This document shows positions 10,101-17,067 of a DNA stretch of 36,409 nucleotides, piece after piece. Each line of letters opens with the position of its first letter. Position 1 is the stretch's first letter. The translations under genes were made by a program, and so were the position numbers. The DNA comes from an uncultured bacterium. Its GTDB lineage: Bacteria; Myxococcota_A; UBA9042; PHBI01. The notes under the pieces were generated by a model, which did not search any database, was not told the DNA's origin, and saw only the letters and a list, made by a program, of their open reading frames with translations. The stretch spans positions 1-36,409 of the forward strand of contig CALHXW010000397.1 in the NCBI GenBank assembly GCA_938040325.1. The letters run 5' to 3'.

Positions 10101-13100
10101 ACCGAGGTCGCTGTGGCGTTTCCGAAGCGCACGGTGGCGCCTGGAACGAAGTTGCTGCCCTGGATGACCACATCCAGTCCGCCAACGATGGGGCCGACCG
10201 ACGGGGTGACCGTCGTGACCTCTGGGGTCGGTGACGTGTACTCGAAGAGCTGCGCTCTCTGACCGGTCAAGCCGTTGGAGTTAACGACAGCAATCGTGCA
10301 AGCGCCCGGCGTGTTCGGCGGCGTGAGCACCGTGAGCGTGTCGTCGCCCGATAGCGACAGGACGGTGGCCGGACGGTCACAAATGAAGACACGCGCGCCG
10401 CTTGAGAAGAGGTCGCCGCTGACGGTGACCTGGTCGCCACCGAAGGTCGAGCCGAGACCGGGCTGAGCGCTGGTGACGACCGGCGGGTTCATCCCCGTGG
10501 CGTCGTAGTAGCTGTAGGCGCCGGGGAGGACGTCGACGAGGCCGTCGTTGTTGGTGACGCTGACGGCGACGGTGCCGACCGCGAGGCCCGCTGGCGTCCG
10601 AGCGACGATGGTCGATGCGTCCACGACATTGACGGATGGGGCTTGGTTTGCGCCGAAGTAGACCGTGGCGGGGTCGGTGAACTGCTGGCCCTTGATGAGC
10701 ACCAGTGCCGAGCCTGCAAGCGGTCCGACGATCGGGTCGATCGAGAGCACGCTTGGCCCCTGACCGAACGTTGAGGGCGCGTAGTAGGCGAACGCGTTGG
10801 CGGCGGTCTCTGTCTGCATGTCCGGGCGATCGACGCGAACGTTGACGAGGCCAGCGGCGCCAGGCGGCGCGACGGCGGTCATTGTCGTGGTGGAGATCAC
10901 GTCCACGATGGTGGAAGCAGTGGCGCCGAAGCTCACGGCCGTGCCAGGCGTGAAGCCGTTGCCTGAGATCGTCACGACCGTGCCGCCGGTGGTGGGACCG
11001 ACGCCCGGGCTGACGGACCGCACGCTCAGCGGCGTGTTGGTCGCTGAGCCATAGGTGAAGCCATCGGCAAGCGTCGCACTCGACCCAGGGGCGTTGTCGA
11101 CGTGGATATCCACGATGGCGTTCGCGGTGCCGGGTGGGACCGTCACCTGGAGCGCCGTGCTCGACAGGACCGTCACGCTTGTGGCGGGGTCGACACCAAA
11201 GCTAACGCTGGCGGTCGGCTGGAAGTTTTGGCCATGGATGATGGCGATGTAGCCGCCGGGGGAGGGGCCGGTGGCGGGGTCGATGCTCGTGATGACAGGC
11301 GTGTTCAGCGAGGCAGCATCGACGTAGGTAAACGCAGAGAGCGCCGTGTCTGCTTGTCCGTCAGCGTTCGCCGCGCGGACATCGATGGCGCCTGCAGCAG
11401 CGGGCGGCGCGAAGAAGGTGAGAGCCGTCGGAGTCTGGCTGTTGAACGACGAGATGGTCGCCGTTCCCCACTGCAAGACCGTGTCGCTGCGGAAGTTCTT
11501 GCCGACGACGGTGACGGCGTAGCCGCCTGTCGTGCTGCCGGTGTCCGGCTGCACGCCCGACACGAGGGGGGGCGGTGTGAAGTAGACGTAGGAGTTGCCG
11601 AGCGAGTGGGTCAGGCCATCGGGGTTGACGATGGTGACCGCCGTCGCGCCGGCGGCATGTGCCGGGGTCGTGACATCACGGTCGGATGCGCTGGGCTCGG
11701 CGTTCACGACGGCCTCGGTGGCGCCAAAGAACACGCGCGCGCCGGGTTGGAAGTTGGAGCCGAGCAGCGAGACGCTGGTGCCGCCGTCGACCGTGCCGAC
11801 CTCTGGGAAGACCGAGGCAACCACGGGCGGTGACGAGGGGAGGTTGGCCGCGTCGTAGTAGGCGAAACCGTTGACCGCGTCGTCCCAACCGCCGTCAGGG
11901 TTGACGACGTCGACGTCTACCGAACCGACCGAGCCGGCCGGCGAGACGGCGATGAGGCGGTTGGGGCCCACGAACTGCGTGTCGACTGCCGGCACGCCAT
12001 CGAAGAAGGCGGTGGCCGACGACTGGAAGTTGGTGCCATCGATGACGACCCAGGTGCCGCCTGTGTGTGGGCCGCTCACGGGCCACAGGGCGGCGATCAC
12101 TGGCGAGGTGGTCGGGTCGGCGTAGGTGAAGCCGTTGACGAGCGTGTCGCTCTGGCCTGCGATGTCGGTCACCGTGACAGAGGCAGGGCCCGCGGTGCCT
12201 GCAGGGACCGTCGCTGTGATGAGGTTCTGCGAGAGCACCTTGATGTCGCTTGCGGCGACCCCAGCGATGGTCACAGAGGAGCCCGCCGTGAAGTGCTCTC
12301 CGAGGATCTGAATCGTCGTGCCGCCCGCGACGGGGCCAATACCGGGCAGCACGGCGCCGATCGCCGGCAGGTCGTCCGGTGCTACCGTCGAGTCAGCCAA
12401 GTAGGCATAGCCGTTTGCCAGCGTGTCTTGGCTGCTGTCGGGGTTGATGATGGTGACGTCGACCAGGCCCGGCGTGTGCGGCGGCGTGAGGGCGGTCGCC
12501 GAGTTGGGCGTGAGGTACTGGACCGAACCGCTCGCGACACCGCCGAACTCAACCACCATCGCGTTGTCAAAGCCCGTTCCGGTCAGCAGGACCAGGTCGC
12601 CACCCGCTTCGTTGCCGCTGACGGGATAGACCGTCGCGAGACTGAGAGCCGTCAGGCTCACCGGGCGGTAGTTGTAGCCGTCGACGAGGGTGTGGGTAGC
12701 TGCGGCGTTGCCGCCGGCAGCTGGGTTGGTGACGCTGATGTCGGCAAAGCCAACAGCCGTTCCGGTCGGAACGGTGCAGGTGAGGGCATTGGGCCCCAAG
12801 TAGCCAACGGCCGTGCAGTTGGCGCCATCGATCTGAACGGTTGCGCCTGGCTCAAAGCCTTGGCCCGCAATGGTCACCGAGCCACCGCCGGCGAGCGGTC
12901 CCGTGTCTGGGATCGCGCTCAGGACAAGCATGTTGACGGTCTCTGGCACGAACTCGAAGGCGGCCGCAAGCGTGGCCTGGCTGGCGTCTGGGTTGGTCAG
13001 CACGACGTCGGTAACGCCGGCAGCACTAGCGGGTGTCACCGCGGTGGCGGAGCTCGAGCTCAGGACGCTGACCGATGGGCTAGCGGTACCGCCGAAGGTG

Positions 13101-16100
13101 ACGGTCATGCCTGGCGCAAAACCCGCGCCAGAGAGGACCACGAGGTTGCCGCCGTCCTCTGAGCCAGACGCCGGCACAATGGCCGCGACGCTCAGCTGAG
13201 CGTTCTGAGCCGCGTCGTAGGTGTAGCCGTTAACGAGCGTGTCAGAGTCGCCATTGGGGACGTCGTCGTAGACAGTGACATCGACAGGACCTGCCGTCGC
13301 ACCTGCAGGTGCCGTGCACGTGATAGCCGTCGTGCCAAGCACGTTGACGTTGTTGCAGGCGAGGCCGCCGACAGTGACCTTGGTGTCGAGGGTAAAGCCA
13401 GTGCCTTCGATGGTCAGAGAGTTGCCGCCAACCACGCTGCCGCTGCTTGGGAGCGTCTGGAGGATGCGCAGCGGGTCCGGCGCGACCGAGTTGTCGAAGT
13501 ACGAGTAGGCGCCGGGGATCGTGTGGTTGACGCCACTTGGGAGCTCGACGCGGACGTCGACGGCGCCGGGTGCGACACCCTGTGGCGCAAGGCAGGTCAC
13601 GGCGTAGCTGCCAAGCACCTGGACTTGGGTGCACACCGAGCCACCGATGGTGACGGTCATGCCCGGCTCAAAGCCCTGGCCAGCGACCGTGACGGTGTTG
13701 CCACCGGTCAACGGACCAACCGCCGGGATGGCCTCAACGGCCAGCAGATCGTCAGGAAGGATGGTGTCGTCGATGTAGGTGTAGATGCCAGGTCGGGCGA
13801 CCGAGTCGCCATTGGGGAGCTCCACGCGGATGTCGGCAAGGCCGGCTACCGTGCCGGGCGGCATCTGGCAGGTCAGCGCTGTGTCAGCAAGGACGGTGAC
13901 CTGGTCGCAGAGCGCGGTCCCGACGAACACGGTCGTGCCCGCGACGAAGCCGCCGCCGGTCAGCGTGACGGTCGTACCGCCTGAGAGCGGTCCTTCGCTT
14001 GGAATCACAGCCACCAGCCCGAGGGCGCCAATGCCGGTGCCATCGTCGTAGTAGCGGTAGCCGTTGACGAGCGTGTGGCTGTCGCCGCTGGGCAGCTCGC
14101 CTTTGACGTCGACCATGCCGACCGTGGCTGTTCCAGGCGTCTTCACGGTCACGACGGTCGGTGCTAGGAACGTCACATCGGAGCCAGCCACGCCGTCGAA
14201 GTAGAAGACCATGCCGGGCGCAAAGCCCGTGCCGGAGATCGTCACGACCTCGCCGCCGCTCAGCGAGCCACTGTCTGGGATCGCGTCGAGCACGAGCAGC
14301 GCGTCGGGCTGTGGCACGTCGTCAACGTAGGTGTAGGCGCCCGCGAGCGTCGCCGCGTCTCCAGGCGTGGTGCCGGTGCCAGGCAAGACGACGCGGACGT
14401 CGGTTGCGCCGGCCGCGCCTGCCGGCGCAATGGCGGTGATCGTGTTGGAGCCGAGGACCGTGACGCCTGTCGCCGCCACGCCATCGAAGAGCACGTTCGC
14501 GCCGTCCTCGAAGCCGTTGCCGGAGATCGCCACGAAGTTTCCACCGAGGATGGAGCCTTGGTCAGGCAAGACGTCGAGCACCAGCAGCGTGCTGTCGACG
14601 ACAGTCCCAACGTACTCGTAGGCGTTCGCGAGCGTGTGGCTCTGGCCTGCGCCCTGCACGGTGATGTCGACAAAGCTTGGTGACGTACCGGCCGGGACTT
14701 CGAACGTGAGAGCGGTCGGGCCGAGCAGGTTGATGTTGCTGGCGACGACACCATCGACGCTAACGACGGAGGTGCCGTCAAAGCCGGTTCCCTCGAGGGC
14801 GACGATGTTGGTCCCCTCCACCGGGCCCTTGTTGGGGATGGCGCGTAGGACGAGCAGCGAGGCTGCGGTCTGCGGGTCGTCTTCGGTGTAGGTGAACACG
14901 CTCGGTAGGGTCACGCTCGCGCCGTTCGGGTTCGTGACAACAACGTCGACCGTTCCGACGGTGCCCGGGGGGATCGTTGCGGTGATCGCTGTGGACCCAA
15001 AGACGGCGACGTTGGTCGCAGCAGTGCCGCCAACGGTGACCGTCGCCCCAGCAACCATGCCCTGTCCGCTGAGGGTTAGGATGTCTCCACCCGCCACGTC
15101 GGACTCTGTTGGGATGAGCGATGACACCACAAGGTCGTCGGCCGCGACGGTGTCGTCGAGGTACTCGTAGCCGCTTGGCAGCACGTAGAAGTCGTTGTTG
15201 GGCAGCTGGGCCCGGATGTCGACGAAGCCTGGCGTGAGCGCAGGCGGAGCGAGGCACGTCATCGCCGTCGTCCCGAGGCGGATGCACTGGTCAGCCTCGG
15301 TGCCAGCAAAGAAGACCGTCATGCCCGGCCCAAAGCCCTGGCCGGCGAGGGTGACGGTGTTTCCGCCAGAGAGCGGGCCCGCGCCGGGGATGCTGTTGAG
15401 CACGAGCAGGGTGTCGGGCGTGATGGTGTCGTCGATGTAGTTGTAGCCTGCAACGAGCGTGTGCATGTCGCCGTTGGTCAGCTCGACGGTGATGTCGACC
15501 AGACCGGGAGCAACGCCGGCTGGCACCGTGATGGCCATGGCGTTGGGGCCCAAGACGTTGACGGTCGTTGCGGGCACTGTCCCGAAGGTGACGCTTGCGC
15601 CTGCTGTGAAGCCTTGGCCTGCAAGGGTGATAAAGCCACCGCCTGAGAGCGGTCCGGAGTTCGGGATCGCGCTCAACACGAGCAGCGCATCGGGTTGCTC
15701 GAACGTGTCGATGTAGGAGAACGCGTCGGGAAGCGTGTAGGCCTCGCCGCCTGGGAGGGTGACGGTCACGGCCGTAGCACCTGCCTGAACGCCTGCCGGC
15801 GTGATGCAGGTCAGCGCTTCGCCGCCAAGCGCCACCACCTCGGTCGCGGGCGCGTCGCCGAACGTCACCGTGGTGCCTGGCTCGAAGCCCTGTCCGGAGA
15901 TCGCCACGAGCGTTCCGCCGGTCAGAGGACCGTTGGACGGGTTGACCCGCGTGGCCAACAGCGGGAGAGCTGCGACCGAGTCATCCTCGTACGTGAAGCC
16001 GTTGTTGAGGCGGCTGGTCTGGCCGGCAACGCCGTCTTGCGACGGATTCTCCGCGCGGACGTCAACGGCTCCGATCTCGTCCCCAGGCGGTAGTGTGCAG

Positions 16101-16963
16101 ACGACGGCGGCTTCGCCTAGCGGCGGCTCACAGCTCGCCAGGGACTCGCCAAAGAAGATCAACACGCCAGGGACGAATCCCTGGCCCTTGATGGTCACTG
16201 TGCCGCCGCCACTCAGCGGGCCGCTTGCTGGGATGGCACCGAGCACGATCAGCTCGTTTTGGTTGACGGTCGCGTCCGGCAGGTACTCGTAGGCGTTGAG
16301 CTTGACGGCGCTCTCGGCCGGTCGACCGGGAAGCTCAGGGTTTTCGGCGTGGACGTCGACGATACCAGGGCCCACGGCCCTCGGAGCATCACACGTGATG
16401 GCACTCGCGCTGATCGTGTCACAAGCGACGCCGAACTCTTGTCCAAACGCGATCGTGGTTGACTCCGTGAAGCCTCGGCCCTCGATGACGACGATGTTGC
16501 CGCCGGACTCGGGGCCGGAGCTCGGGGTGACCGAGATCACCTCGAGCTTCGGGATCACGTCGACGGGCTCGACGTAGGAAAATCCATTGGTGATCGTCAG
16601 CGTGCGGCCGTCGGTCACCTTGATGGTGACGTCGACAGGTCCCGGCTCAAGTCCTTCAGGCGAGCGCAGGATCGCCAGCTGGTCGCCGCCCACGAACACA
16701 CCGCGCGCTTGGCGGTCGCCAAACATGACCTCCATGTCGGGTTCGAAGCCCGTGCCTGTCATGCCAACGAGCGTGTTGCCAGCAAGCGCTCCTTCGTCAG
16801 GTTCGAGGGAGTAGACCCGCAGCTTGCGAGTCGTGAGGTCGTCGGGCGCGTCAGACACGAAGGTCTGAAGCTCGCCGTCGCTCGGCGAGCCACACGCCGC
16901 CACCATGGCTAGCGACAAGGCCATGCCGAGCGCTGCGCTGAGTGTCCCCAGATACTTCATCAT
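4118..16963 (-). CDS. Giant surface lipoprotein: 36 TIG repeats, FG-GAP propellers, C-type-lectin-like domain (downstream paralog)
   Basis: About 4,281 residues. The start is chosen at ATG 16963 (or the adjacent ATG 16960) because AGGGG lies just upstream and a lipoprotein signal follows, with lipobox VAAC and Gly at +2, which predicts the outer membrane. An upstream in-frame ATG at 17071 is less likely. Residues about 45-3330 are 36 TIG/IPT immunoglobulin-like repeats of 85-95 residues, each with a 'P-x-x-G-P-x-x-GG-x-x-V-x-I-x-G-x-x-F' core. The region from about 3345 to the end has 14 calcium loops of the form DxDxDGDxD typical of FG-GAP/VCBS beta-propellers. A C-type-lectin-like domain at about 3551-3680 interrupts them. 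Such repeats mediate extracellular binding, so an adhesin or ligand-capture role is inferred. It is paralogous along its whole length to the gene upstream, 104 bases away, and is probably co-transcribed with it. Confidence 0.9.
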   Translation of the reverse strand: MMKYLGTLSAALGMALSLAMVAACGSPSDGELQTFVSDAPDDLTTRKLRVYSLEPDEGALAGNTLVGMTGTGFEPDMEVMFGDRQARGVFVGGDQLAILRSPEGLEPGPVDVTIKVTDGRTLTITNGFSYVEPVDVIPKLEVISVTPSSGPESGGNIVVIEGRGFTESTTIAFGQEFGVACDTISASAITCDAPRAVGPGIVDVHAENPELPGRPAESAVKLNAYEYLPDATVNQNELIVLGAIPASGPLSGGGTVTIKGQGFVPGVLIFFGESLASCEPPLGEAAVVCTLPPGDEIGAVDVRAENPSQDGVAGQTSRLNNGFTYEDDSVAALPLLATRVNPSNGPLTGGTLVAISGQGFEPGTTVTFGDAPATEVVALGGEALTCITPAGVQAGATAVTVTLPGGEAYTLPDAFSYIDTFEQPDALLVLSAIPNSGPLSGGGFITLAGQGFTAGASVTFGTVPATTVNVLGPNAMAITVPAGVAPGLVDITVELTNGDMHTLVAGYNYIDDTITPDTLLVLNSIPGAGPLSGGNTVTLAGQGFGPGMTVFFAGTEADQCIRLGTTAMTCLAPPALTPGFVDIRAQLPNNDFYVLPSGYEYLDDTVAADDLVVSSLIPTESDVAGGDILTLSGQGMVAGATVTVGGTAATNVAVFGSTAITATIPPGTVGTVDVVVTNPNGASVTLPSVFTYTEDDPQTAASLLVLRAIPNKGPVEGTNIVALEGTGFDGTSVVSVDGVVASNINLLGPTALTFEVPAGTSPSFVDITVQGAGQSHTLANAYEYVGTVVDSTLLVLDVLPDQGSILGGNFVAISGNGFEDGANVLFDGVAATGVTVLGSNTITAIAPAGAAGATDVRVVLPGTGTTPGDAATLAGAYTYVDDVPQPDALLVLDAIPDSGSLSGGEVVTISGTGFAPGMVFYFDGVAGSDVTFLAPTVVTVKTPGTATVGMVDVKGELPSGDSHTLVNGYRYYDDGTGIGALGLVAVIPSEGPLSGGTTVTLTGGGFVAGTTVFVGTALCDQVTVLADTALTCQMPPGTVAGLADIRVELPNGDSVARPGIYTYIDDTILPDDLLAVEAIPAVGPLTGGNTVTVAGQGFEPGMTVTIGGSVCTQVQVLGSYAVTCLAPQGVAPGAVDVRVELPSGVNHTIPGAYSYFDNSVAPDPLRILQTLPSSGSVVGGNSLTIEGTGFTLDTKVTVGGLACNNVNVLGTTAITCTAPAGATAGPVDVTVYDDVPNGDSDTLVNGYTYDAAQNAQLSVAAIVPASGSEDGGNLVVLSGAGFAPGMTVTFGGTASPSVSVLSSSSATAVTPASAAGVTDVVLTNPDASQATLAAAFEFVPETVNMLVLSAIPDTGPLAGGGSVTIAGQGFEPGATVQIDGANCTAVGYLGPNALTCTVPTGTAVGFADISVTNPAAGGNAAATHTLVDGYNYRPVSLTALSLATVYPVSGNEAGGDLVLLTGTGFDNAMVVEFGGVASGSVQYLTPNSATALTPPHTPGLVDVTIINPDSSQDTLANGYAYLADSTVAPDDLPAIGAVLPGIGPVAGGTTIQILGEHFTAGSSVTIAGVAASDIKVLSQNLITATVPAGTAGPASVTVTDIAGQSDTLVNGFTYADPTTSPVIAALWPVSGPHTGGTWVVIDGTNFQSSATAFFDGVPAVDTQFVGPNRLIAVSPAGSVGSVDVDVVNPDGGWDDAVNGFAYYDAANLPSSPPVVASVFPEVGTVDGGTSVSLLGSNFQPGARVFFGATEAVVNAEPSASDRDVTTPAHAAGATAVTIVNPDGLTHSLGNSYVYFTPPPLVSGVQPDTGSTTGGYAVTVVGKNFRSDTVLQWGTATISSFNSQTPTALTFFAPPAAAGAIDVRAANADGQADTALSAFTYVDAASLNTPVITSIDPATGPSPGGYIAIIHGQNFQPTASVSFGVDPATSVTVLSSTALQVTVPPGTANAIVDIHVDNAPGSSATLADGFTYGSATNTPLSVRSVSPGVGPTTGGTVVTISGNGFTPGTAVSFGATASTIVDVISTTTMTAVAPPGAAGLVNVRVDRPDMQTETAANAFAYYAPSTFGQGPSVLSIDPIVGPLAGSALVLIKGQQFTDPATVYFGANQAPSVNVVDASTIVARTPAGLAVGTVAVSVTNNDGLVDVLPGAYSYYDATGMNPPVVTSAQPGLGSTFGGDQVTVSGDLFSSGARVFICDRPATVLSLSGDDTLTVLTPPNTPGACTIAVVNSNGLTGQRAQLFEYTSPTPEVTTVTPSVGPIVGGLDVVIQGSNFVPGATVRFGNATATSVVVSDPNTLACRTPPNVLGLTDVTVINPGAAQPQDTLTDGFTYVDAVVGTPPTVTAIVPPAGPLAGGTPVQVFGTGFHPNAALLFDGAQPSTLQWTSASELRFTTPPRTSAGPVTLTVLNPDGLGATVPMAFTYVPPSAPAPTITSVVPAIGPEGGGNTITITGSGFTATGSWFLDGTPLLTAATVSSTLVTAQAPANNPGLVDILYVGPDGQVASKVDAYEYLAAPGLTSLQPNLGGVAGGTQLTAIGDNFEVGMQIWFGATQGDVLVVSSSSTATVQTPSRAAHGFVDVRIVNPDGQSDTLVDGFEYLAVPELTSVWPPTGPNTGGTLVEIDGSGLHVGSKIFFGPNEATAVYFSSFNRVYARTPVATITTVDVRVINPDGGQFTLPGSFTYVDPATLGATPFISDIFPARGPATGGTHVAIDGLNFDDGARAILLPNRATLNSVRGDRIVAVAPAHPIGMSEVWVVNPDGQTVRSPTDFEYLDPATVGPAPTITGFTPVTGPTAGNTDVTVLGTDFQTGAVIRFGDRDATEVTNTANQIETKTPANASGTVSVWLINPDGTQAQAPVTYRYIPPPNITSVSPSQGPASGGTSVTIFGTDLFSDPAGVKPSVLFCTDYATSQGCVTADPTEVSPVTNGTEISVETPMHTAGLVDVVVVSPDGQLDTKIDSFTFTVVPSVTSIAPDAGPTAGGTTITVTGTGFQPGVAVMVDLMPCGSVNLASATQLTCVTPAGTSGPADVIVTNSDGGSVTEADGFTYLPAPFVDRVVPDVGPNAGGITATVQGLNFTQTPLPRVFFGTVEVPAADINVLSSSAIQLTVPAGAGSVDVKVRNPDLQEGFKTDGFVYIPPLPTPVITYVTPPSGDALGGETIKVVGMNFLTGATAFVGDEATSTWSPITQIDIRNNGTVLVGLTPTMAPGLYDVRVVNTDGQDVVINDAYTFVPPPADLPLTLIAIDPARSIVAGGDYVTISGTGFRQGMTVRFGVGPGSQFSPEVTRFGPTLLRAKVPSAPNNLPGSVTVRLTNPPTATSAAEVYEAADAFEYVVGAVFVVDPGDRLFNEARLDRGALIFDADGDGLNDVLVFTDDIDRLVMNGRDGKEASFTSRTFAPNSGNVATDQAGAHDFDGDGDLDIIRESRSAQIQYCENLGGGDFPSCVTIRNHNSYCDLSDLVIEDLNCDGFKDILLVFSGTHSSCRTSALMGYGGSSFRSVTSPFPPELEPTRGVAADDVDGDGDIDLIMSNDSNVQNRLYLNNCADLQIGGQCTLPLPGYTGGITNGKAYTRTPSTMLYDDAKTWCTDRGMTMAVVDDGALDTYLNSLSTSSFWIQQRRPASNQPHVWDPALPATSSTYSNWCTNEPNTGSYHYAYSNSSNCWVDIYNWSGAYGFCEHPGTACSSLWAFSNGQYGTGKNFPITGGNTRDSLLVDIDDDGDKDAIIANYQQQTLVFMNVDNKFVSDDQLRWPQNETNKNFSQVRAVDIDLDGDMDIIATLAGNEVKIYVNDRYTIVNGVTVNGIGAYTDRTSECDANGVCRWPNADGTDSRTDITGMTVGDLDNDDLPDVYLVGRSYSDRLIMNNGFEDSLPWIDTSRVGEGFFRHNAYRTFPERRDNTLTIKVGDVDGDGKMDIVKTGYDDPISVYVNDGAGKLIDVSSTTLPTETYPLFRATRHAHELADIDGDGDLDIIFEGAIRTSGSPGSSYPAEMRPHRRRQLINDGFGNFTDTSATNQPSSVPAGGSGILVEDLDMDGDLDIMVGNEYSNTQSRLYLNGGDVWNVGGAFFFDETSDWRINIDYINYRYTRGFYPFDLDGNAYPDIIVARNGVNRIWKNVDGTRFDDVTIDFGNSSSDDTRHIIAADFDNDGDKDLISVNYNANRYHLRDTANGFSDITATAYVGSRNSTDGAAGDFDCDGLLDFYIANYEGQNDMFHNLGGSGFLQTTDNLPWDVHRSQTMELVDWDGDGDLDVLVGNQNDQDRLYINTMDDPSDIGGGLCPDPVP
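4150..6960 (-). repeat. Fourteen FG-GAP/VCBS calcium-loop repeats (downstream paralog)
   Basis: In protein order the loops begin DADGDGLNDV, DFDGDGDLDI, DLNCDGFKDI, DVDGDGDIDL, then after the lectin-like insert DIDDDGDKDA, DIDLDGDMDI, DLDNDDLPDV, DVDGDGKMDI, DIDGDGDLDI, DLDMDGDLDI, DLDGNAYPDI, DFDNDGDKDL, DFDCDGLLDF and DWDGDGDLDV. Fourteen is twice the seven blades of a classic integrin-type propeller. Confidence 0.85.
5918..6300 (-). other. C-type-lectin-like domain inserted in the FG-GAP region (downstream paralog)
   Basis: The segment carries the family landmarks in order: AKTWCTDRG (helix and first cysteine), FWIQQ in place of WIGL, NWCTNEPN with the EPN calcium/sugar motif, NCWVDIYNW in place of WND, and a closing FCE. 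EPN in animal lectins favours mannose-type sugars; applying that here is an inference. Confidence 0.8.
6965..16826 (-). repeat. Array of 36 TIG/IPT repeats (downstream paralog)
   Basis: Repeats 3-16 mostly begin 'D-x-LLVLxxIPxxGPLSGG' and are preceded by YxDDT linkers. Repeats 17-35 begin 'PPxITSVxPxxGPxxGG'. Repeat 36 (LTLIAIDPARSIVAGG) leads into the propeller. Cysteine pairs that could form disulfides within one repeat occur in repeats 2, 3, 6, 11, 12, 13, 15 and 33. Confidence 0.88.
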
Positions 16964-17067
16964 CTTCCCCTGTGAGGAGCGTGCCTCAAGTTCGCCTGTG
17001 CAGAGACGGGCGAGTGCCTCAACGGGAGCGGTTGCCCCGTCGCTGGTGCCGTTTTGGTTGCGTAGGC
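16964..17067 (-). promoter_or_regulatory. Spacer between the twin giant genes, with a 9-base direct repeat
   Basis: On the minus strand TTGAGGCAC occurs twice (plus-strand positions 17014-17022 and 16981-16989), 33 bases apart or about three helical turns. A weak hairpin (17020-17026 with 17036-17042) overlaps the first copy. The AGGGG ribosome-binding site for the downstream gene lies at the end of the spacer. This could be a secondary promoter or a regulated junction, but there is no direct evidence. Confidence 0.25.
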
